64,000 nucleotides of DNA from Clostridiaceae bacterium. Its GTDB lineage: Bacteria; Bacillota; Clostridia; Lachnospirales; Lachnospiraceae. Below are positions 15,387 through 26,150 of this stretch, piece by piece. Position 1 is the first letter of the stretch. Every line of letters begins with the position of its first letter. The notes below the pieces were generated by a model. That model saw nothing but the letters and a program-made list of their open reading frames with translations. It was not told where the DNA came from and ran no database searches. Location of the stretch: assembly GCA_910575585.1 (NCBI GenBank), contig CAJTGF010000007.1:62001-126000 (forward strand). The letters are read 5' to 3'. Made by a program: the position numbers and the translations under genes.

Positions 15387-16250
15387 ATGTTAGTATCAGC
15401 AAGAGACATGCTTGAAAAAGCGAGAGAAGGCAAGTATGCCGTAGGTCAGTTCAACATCAACAACCTGGAGTGGACCAAAGCGATTCTGCAGACAGCGCAA
15501 GAGCTTCAGTCCCCTGTGATCCTGGGCGTGTCCGAGGGAGCAGGCAAGTATATGACAGGCTACAAGACCGTTGTAGGCATGGTAAACGGGATGCTGGAAG
15601 AGATGAACATTACGGTTCCGGTAGCGCTCCACTTAGATCACGGCAGCTATGACGGATGCTTAAAGTGTATCGAAGCAGGTTTTTCATCCGTTATGTTTGA
15701 CGGCTCCCACTATCCGATTCAGGAGAATGTGGCAAAGACCACAGAGTTAGTTAAGATCTGCAAGGATAAAGGACTTTCCCTGGAGGCAGAGGTTGGCTCC
15801 ATCGGCGGCGAGGAAGACGGAGTTGTAGGCGCCGGCGAGTGCGCGGATCCCGACGAGTGCAAGGCTATCGCGGATCTGGGCATTGACTTTTTGGCAGCAG
15901 GCATCGGCAACATCCACGGCAAATACCCGGAGAACTGGGCTGGCTTAAGCTTTGAGACCCTGGCGGCAGTTAAGGAGAAAGTAGGCGACATGCCTTTAGT
16001 CCTTCACGGCGGTACAGGTATTCCTGCTGACATGATCAAGAAGGCCATCAGCCTTGGCGTTGCCAAGATCAACGTAAATACCGAGTGCCAGCTGGCGTTT
16101 GCGGAGGCTACCCGCAAGTACATTGAGGCAGGCAAGGATCAGCAGGGTAAGGGCTTTGACCCGAGAAAGCTTCTTGCGCCGGGCGCAGAGGCGATTAAGG
16201 CTACCGTAAAAGAGAAGATGGAACTGTTCGGCTCTGTAGGAAAGGCGTAA
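15387..16250 (+). CDS. fba: Class II fructose-1,6-bisphosphate aldolase
   Basis: Zinc-dependent aldol cleavage of fructose-1,6-bisphosphate to dihydroxyacetone phosphate and glyceraldehyde-3-phosphate in glycolysis. I start at ATG 15387 (MLVSARDML) because GGAGGG lies 8 bp upstream; a TTG six bases earlier is less suitable. The zinc and catalytic motifs are present: LHLDHGSYD, a Glu in LSLEAEVGSIGGEEDG, and later HGGTGIPADMI and INVNTECQLAF. 287 residues, standard size. The coding sequence uses a strongly biased set of codons, as expected for an abundant enzyme. A GatY/KbaY tagatose aldolase is the only close alternative. Confidence 0.93.
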   Translation: MLVSARDMLEKAREGKYAVGQFNINNLEWTKAILQTAQELQSPVILGVSEGAGKYMTGYKTVVGMVNGMLEEMNITVPVALHLDHGSYDGCLKCIEAGFSSVMFDGSHYPIQENVAKTTELVKICKDKGLSLEAEVGSIGGEEDGVVGAGECADPDECKAIADLGIDFLAAGIGNIHGKYPENWAGLSFETLAAVKEKVGDMPLVLHGGTGIPADMIKKAISLGVAKINVNTECQLAFAEATRKYIEAGKDQQGKGFDPRKLLAPGAEAIKATVKEKMELFGSVGKA

Positions 16251-16273
16251 GCTGCGGTTTCTTAAGAAAATAC

Positions 16274-16302
16274 TTGCTTTTTTACCGTAAATGGTTTATC
16301 TT
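16274..16302 (+). promoter_or_regulatory. Possible glnN promoter
   Basis: TTGCTT, 17-bp spacer, TATCTT. It lies upstream of the hairpin at 16322, which would put that hairpin in the glnN leader. Confidence 0.35.
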
Positions 16303-16321
16303 ATCTAATGAAAGAACGGAC

Positions 16322-16356
16322 GGCGTTCTCCTGGTTCCGAGGAGAACGCCATTTTT
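16322..16356 (+). terminator. Strong intrinsic terminator between fba and glnN
   Basis: Perfect 11-bp stem (16322-16332 with 16340-16350), 7-base loop, then ATTTTT. It ends the fba message or, if the promoter at 16274 is real, acts as a leader attenuator of glnN. Confidence 0.85.
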
Positions 16357-16406
16357 CAATGGAAGAATGAAACGCTTTATGAGGAAAAGGAGAGGACGGA
16401 GAAAAC

Positions 16407-18530
16407 GTGAGCGAGATTGTGAATGTTGTGGAGCTTTTTGGCAAAAATGTGTTCAACGAGACGGTTATGAGGGAGTATCTTCCCAAAGGCGTTTTTAAGA
16501 AATTAAAGAAGACCATTGAGGACGGCGCAGAGCTGGATCCGTCCATTGCGGACGCAGTGGCCCACGCCATGAAAGACTGGGCCATTGACAGAGGGGCGAC
16601 CCATTATACCCACTGGTTTCAGCCTTTGACAGGAGTTACGGCGGAAAAGCATGACTCATTTATCTCAGCCCCGGACTCGGAGGGCAAGGTCATCATGGAA
16701 TTTTCCGGCAAGGAGCTTATAAAGGGGGAGCCGGACGCGTCGTCATTTCCGTCAGGCGGACTTCGGGCTACTTTTGAGGCCAGGGGCTACACGGTCTGGG
16801 ACTGCACGTCCCCTGCGTTTTTGCGGGAGGACACGTTAGGCGTGACGCTGTGCATTCCTACGGCGTTTTGTTCCTACACAGGGGAGGCCCTTGACCAGAA
16901 AACTCCTCTTTTGCGCTCCATGCAGGCCATTGACGCCCAATCTCTGCGCATTTTAAGGCTGTTCGGCAACACCACAGCAAAAAGAGTGGTGCCTTCCGTT
17001 GGACCGGAGCAGGAGTATTTTCTTGTTGACCGAGATAAATATCTTCAGAGAAAAGACCTGATCTATGCCGGCCGCACCCTGTTCGGAGCCAGGCCGCCTA
17101 AGGGCCAGGAGATGGAGGACCACTATTTCGGCGCGATCCGCGAGCGGATCGGCGGCTACATGAAAGAGGTAAACCAGGAACTGTGGAAGCTGGGGGTCAC
17201 CTCCAAGACCCAGCACAATGAGGCGGCTCCGGCTCAGCATGAGCTGGCGCCTATTTATGACCAGGTAAATTTGGCGGTTGACCACAATCAGATGGTGATG
17301 GAGACCTTAAAAAAGGTGGCGGGCCGCCACGGCATGACCTGTCTTCTTCATGAGAAGCCATTTGCCGGAGTAAACGGTTCGGGAAAGCACAATAATTGGT
17401 CTTTAGTATCTGACGACGGCATTAACCTTTTAAATCCCGGAGAGACTCCCCATGAGAATATCCAGTTCCTTCTGGTCTTGGGCTGTATCATGAAAGCAGT
17501 GGATAAGTACGCCGACCTTCTGCGGGAATCCGCTTCCGATGCAGGCAACGACCACAGGCTGGGGGCGGACGAGGCGCCGCCTGCCATTATCTCTATCTTT
17601 GTGGGAGAGCAGCTGGAGGATGTGATCGATCAGCTGTGCAGCACCGGGGAGGCGACCCACTCCAAGACAGGAGGCAAGCTGATGACCGGTATTGCCACAC
17701 TGCCGGATCTGGATAAGGATGCCACAGACCGAAACCGCACATCCCCATTTGCGTTTACAGGCAACAAATTTGAATTTCGCATGGTGGGCTCCTCCGATTC
17801 CGTGGCTCCGCCCAATGTGGTGCTGAATACCATTGTGGCCGAGGCATTTAAGGAGGCGGCTGATCAGCTGGAGCAGGCGGAAGACTTTGACTCCGCAGTC
17901 CATGACATGATCAAAAGCCTGCTGGCTGAACACCGCAAGATTATCTTTAACGGAAACGGATATTCAGACGCATGGGTAAAGGAGGCGGAGGCCAGAAAAC
18001 TTCCCAACATCCGCTCCATGGTAGATGCCATCCCGGCCCTTACTACAGAGAAGGCCATAAAATTGTATGAGACCTTCGGCGTATTTACCAGGGCGGAGCT
18101 GATGTCCAGGGCAGAGATCGAATACGACGCCTACGGAAAAGTGATCAACATTGAGGCCAGGACCATGATCGACATGGCCGGCAAGCAGATCATCCCTGCA
18201 GTCATCAAGTACACGACCCAGCTGGCCGGGTCCATCAATGCGGTGAAAGCGGCCTGTCCCGACGGTCTGGCGGATATCAGCGCGCAGATACAGCTTCTTA
18301 AGGAGACATCAACCCTTTTGGCAAAGATGAAGGAGGCGTTGTCCGCTTTGGAAGAGCTGACTGCAAAATGCGGCGCCATCCAGGATGCATGCACGCGGGC
18401 TCATAGGTATCATGACCAGGTAGTTCCTGCTATGGAAGAGCTTAGGGCTCCTGCCGACAGGCTGGAGATGATCGTAGACAAAGAACTGTGGCCGTTTCCA
18501 AGTTATGGGGATCTGATCTTTGAAGTGTGA
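16407..18530 (+). CDS. glnN: Glutamine synthetase type III
   Basis: ATP-dependent amidation of glutamate to glutamine; dodecameric cytoplasmic enzyme. The 707-residue length and motifs are those of GSIII rather than the shorter type [17 protein letters not shown] near the start, [42 protein letters not shown] and [16 protein letters not shown]. The start is GTG at 16407 with AAGGAGAGGACGGAG upstream. Monocistronic. Nitrogen control could act at the leader hairpin, but no ANTAR-type double hairpin is visible. Confidence 0.95.
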   Translation: MSEIVNVVELFGKNVFNETVMREYLPKGVFKKLKKTIEDGAELDPSIADAVAHAMKDWAIDRGATHYTHWFQPLTGVTAEKHDSFISAPDSEGKVIMEFSGKELIKGEPDASSFPSGGLRATFEARGYTVWDCTSPAFLREDTLGVTLCIPTAFCSYTGEALDQKTPLLRSMQAIDAQSLRILRLFGNTTAKRVVPSVGPEQEYFLVDRDKYLQRKDLIYAGRTLFGARPPKGQEMEDHYFGAIRERIGGYMKEVNQELWKLGVTSKTQHNEAAPAQHELAPIYDQVNLAVDHNQMVMETLKKVAGRHGMTCLLHEKPFAGVNGSGKHNNWSLVSDDGINLLNPGETPHENIQFLLVLGCIMKAVDKYADLLRESASDAGNDHRLGADEAPPAIISIFVGEQLEDVIDQLCSTGEATHSKTGGKLMTGIATLPDLDKDATDRNRTSPFAFTGNKFEFRMVGSSDSVAPPNVVLNTIVAEAFKEAADQLEQAEDFDSAVHDMIKSLLAEHRKIIFNGNGYSDAWVKEAEARKLPNIRSMVDAIPALTTEKAIKLYETFGVFTRAELMSRAEIEYDAYGKVINIEARTMIDMAGKQIIPAVIKYTTQLAGSINAVKAACPDGLADISAQIQLLKETSTLLAKMKEALSALEELTAKCGAIQDACTRAHRYHDQVVPAMEELRAPADRLEMIVDKELWPFPSYGDLIFEV

Positions 18531-18581
18531 TCAGCATAGAGATGGTGGGGAAAAACGTGGTGTAAATTTATGAAGATCCCT

Positions 18582-18655
18582 CTCCTGTCCGGGCATGCCG
18601 CTGCGGCATAAGGACCTCGTTTTGAGGGGCGGCGGACAAAAACCCGGACAGGGGG
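18582..18655. terminator. Large hairpin between convergent glnN and luxS
   Basis: CCTGTCCGGG (18584-18593) pairs with CCCGGACAGG (18643-18652) around an inner GCCGC/GCGGC stem. There is no long T-run on either side; likely a bidirectional stop for the two convergent genes. Confidence 0.45.
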
Positions 18656-18659
18656 CCTA

Positions 18660-19142
18660 TCATTTTGCGGGATAGATCAATCTTTCCTGCGTGATCCCAT
18701 AAAGAACTTCCTTTAGATACTTGTCCGCTAAAAATTTCGTCATGGGCAGGTTCATATCCAGATAATTCCCGCAGTCTTTGGCTGCGGCTCCCGGCACTTC
18801 GCCTTCAAAATCTCTTATAAATTCAAACATACGGGTCAGCAGAGGGACGATATCCTGTGATCCATAGTCGCCGGTCATAAGCAGATAGAAGCCGGTACGG
18901 CACCCCATGGGACCAAAGTACAGTACCTTGTCTTTAAACTCCGCGTCATTTCTCAAAAACGTGGCCCCAAGATGCTCCAAAGTATGCACTTCCGCCGTGT
19001 TCATCACCGGCTCAAAATTAGGGCGGGTCATGCGGATGTCAAAGGTAGTTACACAGGCATCTTTGGCGTGGTCTTTTCGGGACACATAGACACCGGGCAG
19101 CAGACGCAGGTGGTCAATGGTAAAGCTTGTGATTTTTTCCAT
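18660..19142 (-). CDS. luxS: S-ribosylhomocysteine lyase (LuxS)
   Basis: Cleaves S-ribosylhomocysteine to homocysteine and the AI-2 precursor DPD; cytoplasmic step of the activated methyl cycle. I start at ATG 19142 (MEKITSFTIDH) with AAAGGAG upstream. 160 residues, normal size. Metal ligands are His53 and His57 in HTLEHL and Cys124 in KDCGNY; catalytic Cys81 lies in GPMGCRTGFY and Glu56 in HTLEH. Monocistronic, with its own promoter. No lsr-type AI-2 uptake genes are in the window. Confidence 0.96.
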   Translation of the reverse strand: MEKITSFTIDHLRLLPGVYVSRKDHAKDACVTTFDIRMTRPNFEPVMNTAEVHTLEHLGATFLRNDAEFKDKVLYFGPMGCRTGFYLLMTGDYGSQDIVPLLTRMFEFIRDFEGEVPGAAAKDCGNYLDMNLPMTKFLADKYLKEVLYGITQERLIYPAK

Positions 19143-19200
19143 GATGATCTCCTTTTTCAGAAAATAATGATCCAAATAACAGTCTTATGTCCTGCCCTTA

Positions 19201-19229
19201 AGTATAGCGAAAAAACGTGGAAAATACAA
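19201..19229 (-). promoter_or_regulatory. luxS promoter
   Basis: On the minus strand TTGTAT, 17-bp spacer, TATACT, about 60 bp before the luxS start. Confidence 0.55.
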
Positions 19230-19288
19230 GGCAGTGGTCTTTCTTTTTTCTTTCCGCATAAATATGGAAAAAGAAAGGAGCATTTGGC

Positions 19289-21907
19289 ATGAAGGATTGG
19301 TATCAATGTACGGGAAAAGAGACTTTGGCCCTTCTTGAGGCGGGGGAAGAGGGGCTGACAACAAGGCAGGCGCAGAAGAGAGAAAAACAGTATGGGCCGA
19401 ATGTTCTAAAAGGATCGGACAGAAAACCTATCTGGAGCGTGTTTTTGGAGCAGTTTCAGGACCTTCTGGTCATTATTCTCATAGGCGCTGCCGTGATTTC
19501 CATGGTGACAGGTAATCCGGAGAGCACAGTGGTCATCTTTGCGGTTATAACCTTGAATGCGGTCTTGGGAACCGTACAGCACGAGAAGGCCCGGAAATCT
19601 CTGGAAAGCCTGAAATCATTGTCCTCCCCCATGGCCGTGGCCTTAAGGGACGGGGCAAAGGTCCAGATCCCCTCCAAAGAGGTGGTGCCCGGGGATATCC
19701 TTTACCTGGAAAGCGGTGATCTGGTGGTGGCTGACGGAAGGATCTTACAGAGCGTGGCCCTGATGATCAATGAAAGCTCCCTGACCGGAGAGTCGGACGC
19801 CGTGGCCAAACAGACCCGTCCTCTCTCCGGCCAGGTTTCCCTGGCAGACCGCAGCAACATGGCTTACAGCGGTTCCCTGGTAACGGGCGGCCGTGGCGTC
19901 ATGGCAGTAACAGAGACGGGGATGGAGACGGAGATTGGCCGCATTGCCTCAATGATGAGCGGAACGGAGGAGAAAAAAACGCCTCTCCAGATCAGTCTGG
20001 ACCAGTTCGGCAGCCGGCTGGCGGCGGCGATTATGGTGATCTGCCTTGTGGTCTTTGGGCTTAGTTTGTATCGGGGCATGGCCATGCTGGACTCTCTGAT
20101 GTTTGCCGTGGCCCTGGCTGTGGCGGCGATCCCCGAGGCTCTGGGTTCGATCGTAACCATTGTCCAGGCTATGGGGACCCAGAAGATGGCAAAGGAACAG
20201 GCCGTTATCAAGGACTTAAAAGCGGTTGAGAGCCTTGGATGCGTGTCCGTTATCTGCACGGATAAAACCGGAACCCTGACCCAGAACCGGATGTGTGTGG
20301 AGCAGGTGGAGCTGGGAGGAAGGCTGCTGCGTCCGGATCAGATTGAGAAAGGAAATGAACATCACCGCCTTTTCCTGCAGATCTGCGGTCTGGTCAATGA
20401 CGCGGACGTAAAAAACGGCCAGGAGGTAGGCGATGCCACGGAGCTGGCTCTGCTCCATCTGGTACAGCAGTGCGGCATGGATCCGGAGGAAATGCGAAGG
20501 CGGTTTCCGCGTAGCCGGGAGTTCCCCTTTGATTCCACGAGAAAGCTTATGAGCACCGTCCATCAGCTGGCCCAGGGCCAGATACTTTTGTGCAAAGGCG
20601 CTATGGATGTCCTTTTGGAGCGCAGCAGCCGGATCGAAGACCAGGGGGGCGCGCGGCCTTTGACTTTTGCGGACAAACGGGAGATCACAAAGCTGCATGA
20701 CGCCTGTTCCCGCCAGGGCCTTCGCGTGTTGGCCTTTGCCTATCGTCCTTTAAAGGGAGAGAGTGGTACATGGGGAGAGAAAAAGCTGGAGCAGGATTTG
20801 GTGTTTTTGGGGATGGCGGCCATGATGGATCCGCCCCGGCCGGAGACCAGGCAGGCGGTCATGGATGCCAGAAGGGCCGGGATCAAGCCGGTGATGATCA
20901 CAGGGGACCACAAAGTCACCGCTATGTCTATAGCAGGCCAGATCGGGATCATGAAGGAGGGGGAGGAGGCAGTTTCCGGCTCCCAGCTGGATCGCATGGA
21001 TAATGAGGAGCTGGCGGACCGGATCGGGAATATCAGCGTGTACGCCAGGGTTTCTCCGGAACACAAGCTGCGGATCGTAAAAGCGTGGCAGGATAAAGGC
21101 AGGATCGTGGCCATGACCGGAGACGGGGTCAATGATGCTCCCGCTTTAAAGCAGGCGGACATCGGCGTGGCTATGGGACAGACGGGAACCGAAGTGTCCA
21201 AAGACGCGGCATCCATGATCCTGGCAGACGATCACTTTGCCACGATTATCAAGGCAGTGTCCAACGGGCGGAACGTCTACAGAAATATACGCAATGCCAT
21301 AGAGTTTTTATTGTCCGGTAATATGGCGGGGATCTTCTGTGTTCTGTACACTACGCTCATGTCCATGCCCCTTCCCTTTGCCCCGGTTCATCTTTTGTTC
21401 ATCAATTTGCTGACGGACTCCCTTCCTGCCATTGCCATAGGCATGGAACAGCCGGAGGGGGAGCTGTTAAACCAGCCGCCCAGAGATCCCGGACAGGGAA
21501 TCTTGACAAAACGGTTTTTGCGGGATATTTTGATCCAGGGAGGGCTCATAGCGGTCTGTACCATGTACGCTTACCACACGGGACTGGGGCAGGGCAATGA
21601 CGCGGTGGCCAGTACGATGGCGTTCGCCTCCCTGACCCTTGCAAGATTGTTCCACGGCTTTAACTGCCGCAGCAGCCATTCCATCTTCCACCTGGGGATC
21701 ACCAGCAATCTTTACACGGTAATGGCTTTTGAGGCCGGGGTATTGCTTATGGGCGCCGTGCTGTTTATACCCAGGCTTCAGGTGCTGTTTTCGGTGTCGG
21801 ATTTAAGCGTAAATCAGCTGATGGTAGTGGGCGGCTGCGCGTTTTTGCCTACCATAGTCCTTCAGGCGTGGAAGATCCTTCGGGAACAGGGAAGCCGAAG
21901 AGGTTAA
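19289..21907 (+). CDS. Type II cation-transporting P-type ATPase, calcium-type
   Basis: Membrane pump, most likely exporting Ca2+. 872 residues with the standard order: N-terminal cation-ATPase domain, actuator motif LTGES (near residue 167), membrane helix 4 with PEAL at 282-285, phosphorylation Asp325 in CTDKTGTLTQNRM, hinge TGDGVNDAPALK and a C-terminal bundle of about six helices. Calcium pumps normally read PEGL in helix 4; here it is PEAL, while Glu283 that coordinates cation is kept. ATG at 19289 follows AAAGGAG. A pyrimidine tract (about 19248-19257) can pair with the purine-rich ribosome site. Confidence 0.88.
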   Translation: MKDWYQCTGKETLALLEAGEEGLTTRQAQKREKQYGPNVLKGSDRKPIWSVFLEQFQDLLVIILIGAAVISMVTGNPESTVVIFAVITLNAVLGTVQHEKARKSLESLKSLSSPMAVALRDGAKVQIPSKEVVPGDILYLESGDLVVADGRILQSVALMINESSLTGESDAVAKQTRPLSGQVSLADRSNMAYSGSLVTGGRGVMAVTETGMETEIGRIASMMSGTEEKKTPLQISLDQFGSRLAAAIMVICLVVFGLSLYRGMAMLDSLMFAVALAVAAIPEALGSIVTIVQAMGTQKMAKEQAVIKDLKAVESLGCVSVICTDKTGTLTQNRMCVEQVELGGRLLRPDQIEKGNEHHRLFLQICGLVNDADVKNGQEVGDATELALLHLVQQCGMDPEEMRRRFPRSREFPFDSTRKLMSTVHQLAQGQILLCKGAMDVLLERSSRIEDQGGARPLTFADKREITKLHDACSRQGLRVLAFAYRPLKGESGTWGEKKLEQDLVFLGMAAMMDPPRPETRQAVMDARRAGIKPVMITGDHKVTAMSIAGQIGIMKEGEEAVSGSQLDRMDNEELADRIGNISVYARVSPEHKLRIVKAWQDKGRIVAMTGDGVNDAPALKQADIGVAMGQTGTEVSKDAASMILADDHFATIIKAVSNGRNVYRNIRNAIEFLLSGNMAGIFCVLYTTLMSMPLPFAPVHLLFINLLTDSLPAIAIGMEQPEGELLNQPPRDPGQGILTKRFLRDILIQGGLIAVCTMYAYHTGLGQGNDAVASTMAFASLTLARLFHGFNCRSSHSIFHLGITSNLYTVMAFEAGVLLMGAVLFIPRLQVLFSVSDLSVNQLMVVGGCAFLPTIVLQAWKILREQGSRRG

Positions 21908-22064
21908 GAGGGCTGTTAAGTCGGGAGACTGGGCAGCGGTAGCGGGTTTGAGGACAGGGGAAACGCAAACTTTTATTTTTAGACACATCTATATAAAGTT
22001 CTTAGTGAACGGAGTATTAAAAGCTTGCGTTTACCGCACCCCTGAGGGAATTTACCGGTTGCAT

Positions 22065-22093
22065 TTGCCGGAAAAATATGGTACGCTTACTAT
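22065..22093 (+). promoter_or_regulatory. Possible glpK promoter
   Basis: TTGCCG, 17-bp spacer, TACTAT, just before the leader hairpin. Upstream, 21908-22064 holds no gene that I can support. Confidence 0.35.
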
Positions 22094-22102
22094 AACGTTG
22101 CC

Positions 22103-23732
<1,630 letters not shown>

Positions 23733-23773
23733 TCGTTTAAGAGCTACAGGGATTATTTTTATTTTATCAATGC

Positions 23774-23802
23774 TTGACGTATTTTGGCAGATGTGGTAGA
23801 CT
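23774..23802 (+). promoter_or_regulatory. Promoter of the mgtC-glp operon
   Basis: TTGACG, 17-bp spacer, TAGACT, upstream of the leader hairpin. Confidence 0.5.
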
Positions 23803-23827
23803 AAGTAACAGCTAAATAATTACCTGT

Positions 23828-23889
23828 GAGATGAGAGCAGCAAGGTATGATTTGTGGAATGGGATCCATAGATTTACCTTGCTCTTTTT
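23828..23889 (+). terminator. Leader terminator of the mgtC-glp operon, candidate GlpP target
   Basis: AGCAAGGTA (23839-23847) pairs with TACCTTGCT (23875-23883), followed by CTTTTTT. A shorter inner GGATCC dyad lies in the loop. It is preceded by GAGATGAGAGCAG, similar to the glpK leader, and lies 84 bp before the first gene. Confidence 0.65.
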
Positions 23890-23972
23890 TCGCTTTTACA
23901 CCATGGAAGCGGGCAGCTTAGCCCCTAAGCGGGAATATCTTCATACCGCAGGAGAAAGGAACAGGTGAGGAA

Positions 23973-24665
23973 ATGATTGATGGATTCATGTCGGCAGCGG
24001 AGGGATGGTCCACCACAGCCATGGTCATCCGAATGGTCTCCGCGCTTATTATCGGCACGGTTATTGGCATTGACAGAGCCCTAAAGCGCCGGGGGGCAGG
24101 GATTAAGACCCATACGCTGGTGTGTCTGGGCGCGGCTTTGGTGATGATGACGGGACAGTATATCAGGATGAATTTTGAAGGCAATATGGATATTGCCCGT
24201 ATGGGAGCCCAGGTGATCAGCGGCGTCGGTTTTCTGGGAGTCGGGACCATTATAGTTACCGGCAAGAATCAGATTCGCGGTCTTACTACTGCGGCAGGTC
24301 TGTGGGCCTGCGCGTGTCTTGGGCTGGCTGTGGGGATCGGGTTTGTGAAAGGCGCGTTTATCACTCTGATCCTGGTGATGATCACCTTGAAATTTCTGAC
24401 CAGGCTGGATGCGCTGCTCCATATGTACGCCAAGGTATTTGACTTATACGTCGAATTTCCCAACAATCAGTGCGTGTCCGAATTTATGGAACGGCTCCAT
24501 AAGATGGAAGTGAAAGTCTGCAACATGGAATTGAGCAAAAGCAAGATCAAAGGAGAAGGCCCCAATGCCATTGTCTGCATTGAGGTGACCAGCCGCAGCA
24601 AAAGACATAATGTGCTGGAGAGCATTCGAGGCATGGTATGCGTAAAGCATGTAGAAATATTGTGA
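23973..24665 (+). CDS. MgtC/SapB family membrane protein
   Basis: Inner-membrane protein of 230 residues. About four to five membrane segments fill residues 15-140; the region with ALIIGTVIGIDRALKRRGAGIKTHTLVCLGAALVM-type motifs (Arg-rich loop, then THTLV) and SGVGFLGVGTI is characteristic of MgtC. The soluble C-terminal part (about 155-230) resembles an ACT-like fold. MgtC proteins are tied to Mg2+ limitation and ATP-synthase control in Salmonella, but the family also has unrelated roles. Here it is the first gene behind the glp leader and 40 bp ahead of the flavoprotein genes, which suggests a link to glycerol-phosphate metabolism or simple co-transcription. Confidence 0.85.
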   Translation: MIDGFMSAAEGWSTTAMVIRMVSALIIGTVIGIDRALKRRGAGIKTHTLVCLGAALVMMTGQYIRMNFEGNMDIARMGAQVISGVGFLGVGTIIVTGKNQIRGLTTAAGLWACACLGLAVGIGFVKGAFITLILVMITLKFLTRLDALLHMYAKVFDLYVEFPNNQCVSEFMERLHKMEVKVCNMELSKSKIKGEGPNAIVCIEVTSRSKRHNVLESIRGMVCVKHVEIL

Positions 24666-24705
24666 CGGCAAAGCCGTAGCAGTATATGAAAAAAGGAGAG
24701 ACGAT

Positions 24706-26139
24706 ATGAGTGGATTGCAGTATGATGTAACGATTATTGGCGGCGGCGTGACAGGAGCCGCAGTAGCCAGGGAATTGTCCAGGTATCAGTTGAAGACATG
24801 CGTGGTAGAGAGGGCGGAGGACGTGTGTTCCGGCACCTCCAAGGCCAACAGCGCCATTGTCCATGCCGGATATGACGCTGCTGCAGGTTCTTTGAAGGCC
24901 AAGATGAACGTGGAGGGAAACGAGATGATGGGGCAGCTGTCCAAAGATCTGGATTTCGCGTTCCGCAGAAACGGTTCCCTGGTGCTGTGCTTTTCGGAAG
25001 AAGACAGGCCGGCGTTGGAGGCCCTCTATGAAAGGGGCGTGGCCAACGGGGTTCCGGATGTAACGATCATCACCGGAGACCAGGTTCGGGCTATGGAGCC
25101 CAATGTGACAGACGAGGTGGTGGCTGCTCTTTATGCGCCTACAGGCGGCATCGTATGCCCCTTTGGGCTGACCATTGCTTTGGCGGAAAATGCCTGCGAT
25201 AACGGCGTGGAGTTCCGATTCCTGACAGAAGTGACTGACATTGCAAAGATCGACGGGGGCTACAAGCTGTCATTGAAAGAAAAAGAAGACATCACTACCA
25301 GATTTGTGGTCAATGCCGCCGGAGTATATGCGGATGTGTTCCACAATATGGTATGTGAGGATAAGATCACGATCGTTCCCAGAAAAGGCGATTACTGCCT
25401 GCTGGATCAGGAGGCAGGGAAACATGTGGACAAGACCATTTTCCAGCTTCCCGGCAAGTACGGCAAAGGCGTGTTAGTGGCCCCCACCATCCACGGCAAT
25501 CTTCTTATCGGGCCTACGGCTTCGGATATTGAGGACAAGGAAGGCACTTATACCACAGCCGGGGAGCTGGCGGACGTTACACAAAAATCTGCCAGAGGCG
25601 TGAAGAACATTCCCTACCGCCAGGTTATCACCTCATTCTCCGGCCTGCGGGCTCACGAGTCCCATGACGAGTTTATCATCGGGGAGAGCGCGGACGGATT
25701 TTACGACGCGGCGGGCATTGAGTCCCCGGGACTTTCCAGCGCTCCTGCCATCGGCGTGTACTTAGCCGAGATGATCGCCAAAAAGGCGGGCGCTTGTGAG
25801 AAAGAGAACTTTATCGCCACCAGGAAAGGGATCCCCCACGTATCTGCCATGAGCAGGGAGGAGAGGGCAGCGCTTATTAAGGAGCGTCCGGACTACGGCA
25901 CCATCGTGTGCCGCTGTGAGAATGTCAGCGAAGGAGAGATCGTGGACAGCATCCGCCGCACTCTGGGAGCAAGGTCCTTAGACGGCATCAAGAGAAGGGT
26001 GCGCCAGGGAATGGGACGCTGCCAGGCAGGATTCTGCACCCCAAGAACCATGGAGATCCTGTCCAGGGAGACAGGCATTCCCATGGAAGCGATCTGCAAA
26101 AATCAGCCCGGCTCTGAGATGATCACCGGAGAAGCATAG
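24706..26139 (+). CDS. FAD-dependent glycerol-3-phosphate dehydrogenase-like protein with C-terminal Fe-S (BFD-like) domain
   Basis: Probably oxidises sn-glycerol-3-phosphate to dihydroxyacetone phosphate. 477 residues: N-terminal dinucleotide fold VTIIGGGVTGAAVARELS, a DAO-type catalytic core up to about residue 370 with SGLRAHESHDEF and GIESPGLSSAPAIG, and a C-terminal domain with four Cys (CRCEN about residue 400, then CQAGFC about 434) of the BFD-like [2Fe-2S] type. This layout is that of GlpA of anaerobic GlpABC. The ATG follows AAAAAGGAGAG. The next two genes would supply the electron-transfer partners. Confidence 0.85.
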   Translation: MSGLQYDVTIIGGGVTGAAVARELSRYQLKTCVVERAEDVCSGTSKANSAIVHAGYDAAAGSLKAKMNVEGNEMMGQLSKDLDFAFRRNGSLVLCFSEEDRPALEALYERGVANGVPDVTIITGDQVRAMEPNVTDEVVAALYAPTGGIVCPFGLTIALAENACDNGVEFRFLTEVTDIAKIDGGYKLSLKEKEDITTRFVVNAAGVYADVFHNMVCEDKITIVPRKGDYCLLDQEAGKHVDKTIFQLPGKYGKGVLVAPTIHGNLLIGPTASDIEDKEGTYTTAGELADVTQKSARGVKNIPYRQVITSFSGLRAHESHDEFIIGESADGFYDAAGIESPGLSSAPAIGVYLAEMIAKKAGACEKENFIATRKGIPHVSAMSREERAALIKERPDYGTIVCRCENVSEGEIVDSIRRTLGARSLDGIKRRVRQGMGRCQAGFCTPRTMEILSRETGIPMEAICKNQPGSEMITGEA

Positions 26140-26150
26140 GAGGAAGAAAG

